Under the pieces are notes generated by a model that saw only the letters and a program-made list of their open reading frames with translations, did no database searches and was not told where the DNA came from. DNA of 64,000 nt from Chinchilla lanigera (lineage: Eukaryota; Chordata; Mammalia; Rodentia; Chinchillidae), in assembly GCF_000276665.1 (NCBI RefSeq), contig NW_004955416.1:5727566-5791565 (forward strand), written 5' to 3'. Positions within the stretch are counted from its first letter, which is position 1. Every line of letters begins with the position of its first letter. The position numbers and the translations under genes were made by a program. Positions 46,111-57,954 of this stretch are shown in pieces.

Positions 46111-48087
46111 TTTACATCTTTGCAACTCTAAGGACTCTTTAGAGGACGTGACTAAAATTTGGGGTCAGGAAAGAAGGACACCCACAGAGGAAATCTAGAA
46201 GGTGATAGAATGACATGAATCTCTCAAGAATGTCCAAATCTGTCATCATTTTGGCTTTGATTTCACTCATTACCTCCAGTGCTTCTTAGAAGTTCTACTT
46301 GCTTGCTTTGCTCTGTGATCTTAGACCAGTTTTTTTTAAACTTCTCTAGTTCTCTTTTTCCTGTTCTTAGGTTGGAAGTGATACTAGTGTCCACATAGAG
46401 TTGCTGATCTTGATGCTTTCATTTTCAAAGACTAAATGGTTACATGTTAGAAGTGCTTCACATTAGGGGAGGCTGAGAGAGATCCTTAATAAATATGAAT
46501 TTTTTCCACTTTCATCTTTCTCCCCCAATTTTTGAAATTCCATAAAAAAGTGTGTCTTTCTCTGAAGAATCTGTTCTAGTCTAAATTTCTTGAGTAGGTG
46601 TTACCCAGTTAAGGGCACAGTTAGAATTCAGAACACCACTGCTGCTCTTCGGAGCAGAAAAGTGCCAAAGCAAAGGCTTTTCCATGTGTTCTTCATGTTT
46701 CCTACACTGGGATGTGCCTCAGTGCTCGCCTGCCTCTGTGTCTTATTCCCTTCTCAGAGATCAGCCTCCTTGTCTCCCATCACTGAGGACCCTTTCCTTA
46801 TTAGCCAAAAGAACTCTCTCCTGGAGCTGGTTCACATTTACTCTCTGAGCCTGTCTTTCATGAAATGCCTACCTAATTTCAGCTTGGCACTGGGGTTTAT
46901 ATATCCTTTGCTATTGAACATTACACTTTTCTCTTCATTTAGATGGCAGATTTCATGACGGCAGGGAGCTTGTGTTTTCTACAGCTCCCAAACATAGCCA
47001 GCATTCCACATGTGGGCAGAGCCCACAGTAAAAAAAGTAATTTTACACTTTTCATTTGTTCCCGTGGTAGCCAGATTTACCACTCTTCATTAATATCTAA
47101 TTTTCTCCCAGCCATTCTGTTTCTTTTCCTAATAGTGTTGATGAGGCTTTAAAATGTGAACTTGTGCTATTTTTAGGAAGATTTTTATTTTTCTCTTCAT
47201 TTACATGTAAAAATGAACTGTGTTTTCCTTTTCATTGCCTTCTGGACTCCTTTCTGAGGTTTCAAGGATCTCGCCTTAGTCTCTCATCCAAGGTTTTCAA
47301 AGGTGGATAATACATTAGTCTCCCAATAATGAGACCTTTTCTTTAAAGATGGATGTCATAAGCCCTTGATCCCTTTCCACAGCCCTGGGTCTCATCATTA
47401 TGCATATATCAAGAATTCCTCCAAACTGAATGTATCTGTCACACAAATCAATCTCCATTTGACTATTCTCTATAGTTAAATCCAAACTCCTGCATTCCTT
47501 TGAGCTAAATGATACAAAACAGTTTGAAAACACCCTCAGATTTAAATCACTCCATCTCTGTCTTCCGGTATAGGCTTGTTCAGCAGATTGGCTCCTGAAG
47601 GAGGGTACTATTTCTAGGCTGGTTTGTGGCCTATTTAAAATGGACAGAGGCATTTCCGAGGCACCTTTGTCAAAGGCCAAGGACATTTTTTGGGCAGAGA
47701 CTTTGAGATTATTGCCACATAAACAAATAGAAAGCATTCGCTCCAGCTTCCCCAGTGTTTCTGGACTGACAGCAGGGCTAAGAGGGAGGGAGAAGCCAAC
47801 AAGGCTGCCTGAGGCAGCTGGGAGGCCAGAAGGAAGCTGAAAATTGTTGGCTCTGGCTCTACACTGAGGGCGAGGCTGTGAGCAGGTGTGAGCCATGAAC
47901 GAACGTCTGAAAAAACGTCTCGGCTGGACATTTTGCACTTGGACACAGAGGCTGGATGACATAGGACAGAAGAGAATCTACCTTGGATTCTCTGGGTTTA
48001 GTGGAGGGTTCTTGTCCCTGATTGCATAGTGTAAAATCATGTGTGAGCTTGCTAAAACTTGCCTGTATCTGAGCCCCATCCATGCCT
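46111..48087. other. No recognised gene; weak L2-like tract and a long minus-strand open frame
   Basis: 46690-47010 is pyrimidine-rich and ends in GACGGCAGGGAGCTTGTGTTT, which resembles an old L2 3' end. From 47962 down to 47315 on the minus strand a frame is open for 215 codons. Its translation shows no domain I recognise and has a serine-rich, irregular composition. Confidence 0.4.
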
Positions 48088-48179
48088 TTTTTTTTTTTTT
48101 TATTTTAAAGATAAAAGGAGGGAAACATTAACAGACATACAACATTTTACAACATATCACAAGCACAATACAGACAATA
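48088..48179 (-). mobile_element. Probable L1 3' end entering an assembly gap
   Basis: A T run and TATTTTAAAGATAAAAGGAGGGAAACATTAACAGACATACAACA resembles the left edge of the minus-strand L1 at 21285 (TATTTTAAAG, then ACATAAACAACAC). Only 92 bases remain before the gap, so the call is tentative. Confidence 0.45.
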
Positions 48180-49034
48180 NNNNNNNNNNNNNNNNNNNNN
48201 NNNNNNNNNNNNNNNNNNNNNNNNNNNNNNNNNNNNNNNNNNNNNNNNNNNNNNNNNNNNNNNNNNNNNNNNNNNNNNNNNNNNNNNNNNNNNNNNNNNN
48301 NNNNNNNNNNNNNNNNNNNNNNNNNNNNNNNNNNNNNNNNNNNNNNNNNNNNNNNNNNNNNNNNNNNNNNNNNNNNNNNNNNNNNNNNNNNNNNNNNNNN
48401 NNNNNNNNNNNNNNNNNNNNNNNNNNNNNNNNNNNNNNNNNNNNNNNNNNNNNNNNNNNNNNNNNNNNNNNNNNNNNNNNNNNNNNNNNNNNNNNNNNNN
48501 NNNNNNNNNNNNNNNNNNNNNNNNNNNNNNNNNNNNNNNNNNNNNNNNNNNNNNNNNNNNNNNNNNNNNNNNNNNNNNNNNNNNNNNNNNNNNNNNNNNN
48601 NNNNNNNNNNNNNNNNNNNNNNNNNNNNNNNNNNNNNNNNNNNNNNNNNNNNNNNNNNNNNNNNNNNNNNNNNNNNNNNNNNNNNNNNNNNNNNNNNNNN
48701 NNNNNNNNNNNNNNNNNNNNNNNNNNNNNNNNNNNNNNNNNNNNNNNNNNNNNNNNNNNNNNNNNNNNNNNNNNNNNNNNNNNNNNNNNNNNNNNNNNNN
48801 NNNNNNNNNNNNNNNNNNNNNNNNNNNNNNNNNNNNNNNNNNNNNNNNNNNNNNNNNNNNNNNNNNNNNNNNNNNNNNNNNNNNNNNNNNNNNNNNNNNN
48901 NNNNNNNNNNNNNNNNNNNNNNNNNNNNNNNNNNNNNNNNNNNNNNNNNNNNNNNNNNNNNNNNNNNNNNNNNNNNNNNNNNNNNNNNNNNNNNNNNNNN
49001 NNNNNNNNNNNNNNNNNNNNNNNNNNNNNNNNNN
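48180..49034. other. Assembly gap (855 N)
   Basis: All bases are N. Any open frame crossing it is an artefact. Confidence 1.
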
Positions 49035-49080
49035 GAAGCCCAAGCTTCACATTTGGTCCTTTCTGTAATAGTCTCGGGGG

Positions 49081-49350
49081 TGTTATAGATTGGATCCGGA
49101 ATGTCCCTATAAAGCTTCCATGTTTAGTGCTTGGCTCCAGTTGATGATGCTACTGGGACATCTCTCTTCTTCCTGACTGGCTTTCCTTCAGCACTCCCTC
49201 TCATCATGTTTCTATCTTGTTACAGTTTAAAAGCCACAGAGCCAGCCGACCATCAACTAAAACTGAACCCATGTGCCAAAATAAACCCTTCTTCCTTTAA
49301 ATTGTTTGTCTCAGTTATTTTACCACAGCAACAGAGAGCTGACTAACACA
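49081..49350 (+). mobile_element. MaLR-type LTR, plus orientation, internally shortened
   Basis: It starts TGTTATAGATTGGATCC and ends CAGAGAGCTGACTAACACA, with CCAAAATAAACCCTTCTTCC carrying the poly(A) signal. It is the sense version of the minus-strand LTRs elsewhere in the window. At 270 bp it is shorter than they are. Confidence 0.78.
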
Positions 49351-49594
49351 AAGTAATTCTTACATACAGTCACAGAGGAAGACCATTTTGACTTTTTATA
49401 GTGAGAATTTAATTTGTTTTTAATAGCTTCATTAAGTTTTTTCTTTCACTTCTGTAGAAGACCTTTCTTTTGCAAGTTGTGGCTGTTTATAAATTATACT
49501 CTCCTTCATTATTTCCCTAACTCCTATCCTGTTTAGCTCCTTCAGAACAGAGATATGAAACTTGCCATACATCTTTTCAAAAATATTTAAGCGA

Positions 49595-50156
49595 TGTGAC
49601 CATTTATCAGGGTATGCCCTTGAATAGATTAAAATGCCTAGAAGATTAGCGAAGCACAGATCTGGATGTGTCTGTGCATGAATGACTGTAGACCAGCCTA
49701 CTGAGGTGGGGAAGACTCACTCCAGATGTGAATGGCACAAACCAATAGGCTTGTAGCCTTGACAGATTAAAAAGGGAAAGAAAAAGGAAGTGTTTCAGGT
49801 CTGGAAGAGCTCCAGTCCCAAGCAGGTCTGACCTTTGCTGCCACCATGACTGGACACTGGTCTCTAGGGCTGCAGTTTCTTCATCCTTCTAACACAAACT
49901 CACACGGACAACCCTCCAATGAGTTCCCAGGCCTTCGACATTGGACTGCTGCTGCATCCTGGATCCCTCTGGTTCTGTAACTTCCATCTTCTTGATTAAG
50001 CAACTGCTGGATTCTCCCACCTCTCATCCTGCAGACAGTCAATGTGGACAGACTCTCAGGCAGCTAATCCTGTAAGGTTACTTAATAGACTCCCTCACAT
50101 AATTTTAAATATATTTTCTGTTGATTCTGTTCCTTTAGAGAACCTTAACTAATACA
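49595..50156 (+). mobile_element. ERVL (MLT2-like) LTR
   Basis: It begins TGTGACCATTTATCAG and ends GAGAACCTTAACTAATACA. It shares with 31381-31941 the ordered landmarks ACTGAGGTGGGGAAGAC, CCAATAGGCTTGT and GATTAAAAAGGGAAAG. Confidence 0.75.
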
Positions 50157-52640
50157 GGCAATATTTAAATATTTAAATACACAGATAAAAATATGTGAGA
50201 GTCTGCTTTTCTTTTGCTCATAACCTTCCAATCCTACTCTGGTCTTCGGAATTAACTATGATTAATAGGTCTATGTATATTATCCTAGGACATTTTCCTT
50301 ATGCTATATGCCTAGACTTGGGGTTACTTCTTTTTTGCCATGTACGTCTCTTCATCCTCATTACAGCAATCCTATCATTGTTGAAAATATGATCATCAAC
50401 TAGTATTTAGGAATTAGGCTTTCACAGATTCACCTAAACATGAGTCTTTCTTAAAAATAAGTTGTTTTCAAAGGTTTCTGTTTCATAAGCTGTACTTTGG
50501 AATGCATTTTTCAGTAAAATGAATTACAGACATACTTTAAGTGGTAGGTACGGCATCACAAGGAAAAGGTCAATAATGGAAAAGGAACATTTAAAGAGTA
50601 TTCATCATGTTTGAAAGTCCTTCTTAAGAATTTTCCATTATTTCATTTACTCTTTGCAACATTTTTCTTAGGGTGGTTGTTATTCCAAATTATACAAACT
50701 GGGAAATTAATCTTCAAAGTGATCAAGTAACTTGCCCAGTATCACACAGGTTGTAAATGTCAGAGAGGAGAGTCAGATCCACGTATGTTTGATTCCTAAT
50801 CATATGCAACTTCCAAGCCCCTGGAAAGCTATTTAGTATGGGAAAGGTTCACACAGAGACACTTATTCAGCCTTGGAAGGTAGCATGAGGTTTGCCTCCT
50901 CTTGTAGTCATAGAGGAAAACATCCAGAACAAAAGGGATGGAATCTCTGGTTCCATCATGCCCATTCACACCCTAATCAATGGCTATGTTGGATGAGAGG
51001 ACTGATTCATTGAATGTTGCTCTACAGGTGTTCTTTCGGCTCCCAAAGCTAGTCAGTATAAACACCTTGCTCAACATTCTGTTTTTCTGTCTTGATTTAC
51101 TATCCAGGTTTCTTCATGTTGCTTTGTGTTTTGCAGGGTTGACCTCTTTGGGCTTTATCAACTAGACAATTCTCTTTTCCTTCAGCTTCAGATTGGGTTG
51201 GTCCCATGAGAGGCAGCAGTAGGAGGATGGGGGGTTGAGAGAAGAAATGTCAGGGCACTTAGTCCCCAAGCTCTTTCTGTTGGCTGGATTGCTGCACCCA
51301 AAGCCACGACTCTTGCTCGATAGCTTTTTTCTACAGCTTAGTCCTCCCTGAGTTCCATCGATATTTTCTCACCTTGTACCTTCAAGCATTGGAATGTTCT
51401 GCTCTTACAAGCACAGGTACATTACCATTTCATGTTGGTTTAACACAACATTGTGTACACTATTATAAATGTCCCTTTATTAAAGTCTTTTTATACCTTT
51501 TGAGTATGGCATCTGTTTGCTGCTGAGAACCTGACTAACTGGGTACATGAAACTCAGTTCTGTTCCCACAAGAAGATCCTCAAAATTAGATTCTGTGATT
51601 ACGTTGCTCACATATCTGATGAGGGCAGAGATATGTCCTTTCAGGGTTAAACGAATTGCATGGAATGTGGTAGGATAGCAAGTACTCAAATTATCAGCAG
51701 CTGTGGCAGGAGACCGTTGCAGATGCTGAGCAGGGCACTGAGAGATCATGTGACTATGGCTTTCGTTGTTCTGTCAGGTGACTTAGATTACACAGACTGT
51801 GCCATGGGCCAGGTAATTATGGAGTCCTAGAGAGCATGAATAGAGAAAAGGACAAATTGTCAATCTTGAATGTTCAACTTTGGGCACAGGTAGAAAATCA
51901 AACAGTCTCTTTGGAAGCATTTGAAAACTCTTTTACCTACTGTAGTTTCAGGCCAAATATATCTAGCCCAGGGTAGCATTTAAAAAAGTATCAGTCCCTA
52001 TAGCTGCCGGGCACATATGATGAATGATCATTGCAGGTTAAACACCCATACTAACAGGAAGAAATGCCTGGGGCACAAACTACATCTGGGGCAACAATCC
52101 TTCCCTTGAATATCTTTGCCAGTCCCCAGGAGGAGAATCATAGTGCAGACCCCTGGTGTTCTGAAGCACAACCATGATTTTTTTTTCTGCAAATAGGTAT
52201 TATTCCTTTAAACTGACTTTGCCTTGCTACTGGGGGCCAACAGAAACTAAATGCCTAGCCATGTTAGCTTTCTGTGGATATAATAAAAAATGGTCACAAA
52301 AGGTAAAATGTCAGAAATATGTAGTCTCACCTTTGTGCGGGGCAGAAATCAGAAAGAAGATATCAGCAGGGCCACACTCCCTCTGCAGACTCCATAGACA
52401 TTTGTCTTGCCTCTCTGAGCTCTGTTGGTCTAGGCATTCCCTGACTTGTGACTGCATAATTCCAGCCTATGCTCTATGTTCCCATGGCCTTCCTCTCTGT
52501 GTCTTCTGTGTGTATTGTCTCTTCCACTTCTGATGAAGACACATATCATTGGATTTAGTGTGCAACTCATAATCCAGGTAATCTCCTTTCAAAATCCTTA
52601 ACTCAGTGATGTCTTCAAAAATGCTTTTCTCTAACATGAT
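50157..52640. other. No recognised gene; one MIR
   Basis: A MIR lies at 50585-50790. The rest is single-copy-looking; frames up to 119 residues (52174-52533) are unrecognised. Confidence 0.45.
50585..50790 (-). mobile_element. MIR SINE (ancient)
   Basis: ATTTCATTTACTCTTTGCAACA, CAAACTGGGAAATTAATCTTC and AAGTAACTTGCCCAGTATCACACAGG are the reverse complement of MIR. Confidence 0.78.
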
Positions 52641-54470
52641 CACATCCACAGGTTCCAGAGGACACACCCTTCAATCTGTTACATAGACTTGGAAAAGATC
52701 AAGTAGCCATGCAACCAGAGATTCCCATAATTGACTGGATGTTGTCATACCTGTCATTCATAGAATTCGGCTTGTTCAACAGCTTTCCATCAGGTGGGAA
52801 TGGTGTATAGAAGATTGACTCAAACATGAGAAAGTGGCACATTCCTTCAGCACCCACTGCTGGTATGCTACCTCCTTTACCTAAATTCATTTCTGTAGCC
52901 TTATGTGGGGCTCCTTATAATCATGTGACTGGGGAAGAAACACCCTGATTTGGATATGACTCTTATGATAAGTACAAGGCAGAAGTGGATACCCCGGTAC
53001 TATAGTCACAGCTCAAAGATCATGGTGAAGGAAAATTATTCCTGTTAGAAAAATTTGGTTGTTTATTTAGGTCACCTGAAGAAGGCTTCATGTTTGTATC
53101 CACATGGGCAGCTAAAACTTAAGCAGTTTGGCAAAAACTCTAAAAGAATATGACATGAAGATTAGTGACAAGGGGGAATTTCTTAGCACAGAAGAGTCTT
53201 TTACCATATAAATACCAAAGAATTTCATTGGGGGAGGTTCTTGAAAATAAAGCTGATGAGATAAAATTATCCTGTGGCTGTCAATCAATTTCTTAGCCAG
53301 CCTAGTGCTGATTCAATGGGCTCCTTATGTAAAATCTCCATGGTAGCAAGGATGGATACTTATGAATGTGATTTTCCACATCAAGACTGATCTGGTTATT
53401 GCCTGTGTTCAGCATCCAGTCTGTCAACAGCCGAAGCCAGTGTTGAAATTCTATACAGTTTATTCTCTAGGAGAACCATCTACTTCTACCTTGTTGTATC
53501 CCTTTCATCATGGAGGCAGCAACCAAGTTCCCTTGAAGGAATGGCTCTCTAAATAGGTGTTTTCTTCCCTATCCCCAAGTCTTCTGCTAACTCCGTAATT
53601 CCTAAACTTTATTTTTCTCACATCAACTTATATACTAAATGTCCACTAAGGAATGACAGTCCATCCACTAATTTCACTGACCCATCATTCATATAACTGT
53701 GGAATAAACTACAGTTACAATTACAGAACTACCATGAACACTGAGGTTAGGATATGTGCCTCAAAGCAGAGGTAAAATTATGGTGCTATCCCTATAATTG
53801 CTAGAGTTCATGGGCCTTAGGCTCAAGATGTGGAGGTGGAGGAAGTCATTATTATATATAATGACTCACTTCAAGGATGTTTGCTTCCTGTCTCTACAAC
53901 TTTGGAACTATGGTTTTGGAGGTTCTATTGCCCAATGGAAGATTTCTCTGAGGTGAAAGTCATAGTTCTATTAAGTTGGAAATCGAGACTAACTGGCTCC
54001 TCCACAAGCACAGATGTGGGTACTGTATCAGCCTGCACAACTGAACTTGCTTATAAAGGAGAAAGTGGATTGCTGCTAACCATGGGACAGGAAGGACTAT
54101 GTCAGCAGCCCGGAGAATTCACTAGTATTCCTCTTTGTCTTTCTCTACCACAGTGCTCAATTAAAAACTGCAGCATCCCAATAAATAAAAGCCATAGATT
54201 CAGATTTTATGTGAGAAAGTTTGCATCACACCACCAGGTAAAGACTTTATCCAGCCAAGTTGCTTGCAGGACATAAAAGGAACCTAGAGTGGGAGTAGAA
54301 AGAAAAAGGTATGGCTATTACCTTGGCCCAGTGACCAGGTATAAAAACAAGAACTATAGGAGCTTCTATCTCTGCTCCGAGGACACTGATATTGGCCTGC
54401 ATTTTATGTGGGCATATGAGTGCACTGACTGACAGCACCTCAGTATGATGCTAGTTTCAGCTACATTTTT
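52641..54470 (+). pseudogene. Degraded ERVL pol remnant (dUTPase-bearing 3' end)
   Basis: From about 53790 to 54440 the DNA follows the 3' part of ERVL-group pol at nucleotide level. Landmarks are AGAGTTCATGGGCCTTAGG, TTTGCTTCCTGTCTCTACAAC, ATTAAGTTGGAAATCGAGACT, and CATCACACCACCAGGTAAAG. ERVL elements carry a dUTPase after integrase, and this tract covers it. Upstream, 52641-53600 has weaker ERVL-like words (CTGTCAACAGCCGAAGCCAGTGTTG). Stops and frame changes are frequent; the one open frame (53830-54276, 148 codons) is not in the original reading frame throughout. No LTR abuts it, and no function is expected. Confidence 0.6.
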
Positions 54471-56875
54471 TTTTTTTTCTTTTCTATGTTAGAGAAACAT
54501 GTTTTTCAATCAGGCAAAAGGGAAAAGTAAATGTTAGGGACAAAAATAGAGACTGCTACTATTCCTGTAGTGAGAGGCTAATCCCTGAGAGCTGTTTTCA
54601 CCAGAGTCCCATGCCCAGTGATGTTTATTTTTCATGGTAAATCAGAATTCTGGAAAAGAGAGAGAACGGGCTGTGCATTCCCTGGCTCTCTCCTGCCAGG
54701 ACCTCAGCGTAGCAATGGCTGCTCTCCTTTTGCTAGGCCTCGGCTCCGGCTGGGCAGGCCTGTCCTGCAGCTCAAGTTCTTTGGGTCTCAGTAACCACTG
54801 TCTCTTCTTAACACCTTCAGTCTTTAAGTCAAACTCTCCAACCACCAGGCTCTGATGGTCTTCCCTAATTGTATCCTCTTTTTAAAAGTAGCTTTGTGAA
54901 ACTCTCCACAGTCACCATGGGAGCAAACATCATTTTCTCGGCAGGCTTCTAACTGGTACAACACTCCAGGCCATGCTCTTCCGTTTGAGATAGAAAGCCA
55001 TCCCTCGACCACCTCATCTGCTCACAGATCCCTTGATCTCTGTGTGTTTGTGAGGAGAAGGACAAATCCAAAGACAATTTCTTTTCTTCAGGTTCTGGTT
55101 ACTTCCATAACACCCACTCTAGGAGTGAATATAAATTTCTTTCTTTTTTTAGCTTTGAAAATTTCGGTCTCTACCCTGCCCAAATGCCAACTGGATGCCC
55201 TGTTCACTATTTGCATTAAAGTGAGCAGAGCCAAGTTCTCTAGACTGCTAGTTATACGGAAGATAAGCATGCTCATATATTCATCCAGCGAAAATTTATT
55301 GAAAACTTACTCTGTTCTGGACACGGTTGTATGCTTTGAAAACATGGAACTGATCAAAACAAAGATTCTGCTATTGTGGAGGATAAAATCTTGAATAAAT
55401 CTTTGCAGGGTGGGGCTACAGTTGGTCACTTCTCTACGATACTGTGAAAAATACGGTAGAAACTGAATGAATGATTATTAAATGAATAAAGATGAAGATT
55501 GGAAGAGTTAAAAGATATATGTAAGTTATAGTCACATAGCATTATAGTTATCTCGATGTGGTTTAACCCTAAAGTGTGACAGTGGTCTTTGCCATTCTGG
55601 CCTGTCTCTTCCAGGAACTGGCATAAAGCTTGTGAATACCCAACAGCATTTTGCTAAATTTCTCTTAAATCAAGTGTCTGAAATAATGGTACTGGTCTAA
55701 TGCTCCAGAAGCTGTCCTACAAAAGCTTTAAAACCTTTGCCTCTTGCTTTCCTGCTTTTGATACCTTTGCTGGGAAAAGTTCTCTTGAAAGAACTCAGAT
55801 CTTTAACCTCCCACACCTCAGAAACTTCTCAGCGAATGCCAGCCTCTGTTTAACAGGATCCCTTTCCACTAAGACTCCTTCTGATTCCCTTCACCCTTTC
55901 TTCTGGCCCCATTGTTTTTTTTTTTTTTTTTTAACCTTAGCTTAGGTCTCTTCTTCCCCTTCCTTGATGACTGGTCTGATGCCTGACAGTCATCCCTGGC
56001 CCCTAGTGCTGCCACATTGCTTGCCTGGAAGTCCCGCTGACAGGTAGGTTCTGTGTCAACGGACCAATATTGTAAAATGGGAACTGGAAGAAACCCAGAA
56101 CAACAGGCTGAGGGCCAGAAAGCAGAGTCATCTATTCCTGGGAGGTCTGTGTTGTGGCAGTTCCCCTTTACACTTTTCCTTCCCCCAGCTTAAGGTCAAA
56201 TTGAAAAATGTGCATGCTGACACCCACAGTTGTGCCTTCTCATTGTTGGGGGGCTGTGTATAGTAAGAGTTTTTCAGCTTTTTTACTTTTCTATGAAAAC
56301 TCTCTGTGACATGGGGTGGAAAGACCCAGAATGGAAAAACTTTGCTCATGGTAGAGCTGAAATCAAAGGAATGTTTCAGGCTCTGAAGAATGGCTTCCCT
56401 TTCCCTGGCTTCAGACTAAGCTCTCAAGCTTTGGAAAAGGTAATCCGGAAAAAGTGAGGTGTGGCGAGGAAAGGGATTTTCACTCTGCAGCAGAGAATAT
56501 CCATAGTTTCATTGCAGGTTTAATTGAATGTGGGTGGTGTACAAATATAAGCGCTCATAAATTGTCTACCCTGATATTGAATTCGGTCCTCTGCATATGT
56601 ATAAGCATGAGGTGAGGTGAAGCCAGTGGAATAGGCCAAAATACACTGTAACTGTAGCCAGACTGACGACAGAGGGCCTGAAAAGTCAGCTAGAGAAATC
56701 TGTGAACCCAGTTATTAGAGCAAGAGATGTCCTGGCCTCTATACAAATACCAAAGGGAAGAACACTTTAGAAAATAATAAAACAGCAGACACTTGTGTTA
56801 TTTAAGGGAAACAAGAAGATTCTCCTTCTTTGGGGACTTACGGGGCATAATCTTGTTAAACTGTAGGTTCTTTGT
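54471..56875. other. No recognised gene or repeat
   Basis: Single-copy-looking, with T runs at 54467-54479 and 55914-55932. Overlapping frames on both strands are unrecognised. Confidence 0.45.
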
Positions 56876-57268
56876 CTTAGTTACTTTTCTCTGGTTGCTG
56901 AGAAAAACTACCCGACATCCAAAATTAAGGAAGGAAAGGTTTATTTAGTTCACAGTTTGTAGAGGTTTCAGTCCATAACCAGCTGGCTCCAAGGCAGGGT
57001 GGCACTTGGAAGAGGGACCACAGTGCATGGTGGTAAAAGACAGCAAAAGCAACAAGAGCAAACAGGGGCAGGGGAGCAAGCCTCTTTTTCTCCCTTATAT
57101 TGTATGCAGGCTATCCACTGACAGCATCTCAGTTCACTCCTCTTTCACAGGTTGGGGATGTTTACAAAGTGAAGACCCTGGCCCTCTGCTGAATTATTTA
57201 ATTAAGCTTCTAAACTTCTCAATTCTCAAGTTGACACAATGTATCAACCATTACATGCTTCTTGCTTC
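56876..57268 (-). mobile_element. MaLR-type LTR
   Basis: The plus strand reads GTCTTAGTTACTTTTCTCTGG, GGAAAGGTTTATTTAGTTCACAG, GAGGTTTCAGTCCATAACC, and near the end TTCTCAATTCTCAAGTTGACA. It shares the first half with 45643-46110. Confidence 0.68.
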
Positions 57269-57954
57269 TTCTAGAGTTGTGAAATAACCAAATCAATGGG
57301 ATGGGGAACCTGAGATTTCAATCAGAAAATGTGAGTGGGTGTCAAGGAGAGTTTATAAACCACTGTCAGGAGAAGGAAAGAAATGGGAGAAACAGAATGT
57401 TTCAGATATCCCATTACTGCTGCAGTTACAATGTAGTAGGCCTTCAGTTACACACTGAGTGAATACATATGAATAAACCTGAGAGGGTGCCTTATAGCTG
57501 TACATGTTAAATCAATCACCATCTCTGAGCATAGTATGATGAAAAAATAAGTGCAAACTTTTCAGTGTATATACAGGGCTTTGATTTGTATGTGGTCACT
57601 GATATCATTGTAGTCTCTGGATGCCAGTGGATAAAAAAGTTTCATGAATAGTTTGTATAAGTTGCATATGTATCACTAAATTTCTGGTGAAGTGGGTATC
57701 AGTATTTCAATTGTATTAAACATGCACTTTTATATTTAGTTCACTTGTGTTGAAAGAATTTATTTAAAAATTTAAACATTATTTAAAATAGTTTAATGCA
57801 TTATAGATTTATAATAGAGTGTACAATAATAAAATAAACTGTACAATAGAGTACACTATATTCTATATAGCCAAAGCCACTGCAGAAAGTGTTCAGACTA
57901 CCTTATACATTATGTCAGGATTGTTCACTCTATTTTTCATACCTCTTTTATATA
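57269..57954. other. AT-rich, no recognised feature
   Basis: Includes the very AT-rich 57750-57880 with repeated TACAATA and AATAAAAT words. Confidence 0.45.

Noticed and set aside
48059..49144. Very long open frames (about 300-360 codons) on both strands
   Set aside because: They run through the 855-base N gap; the apparent openness is an artefact of undetermined bases.
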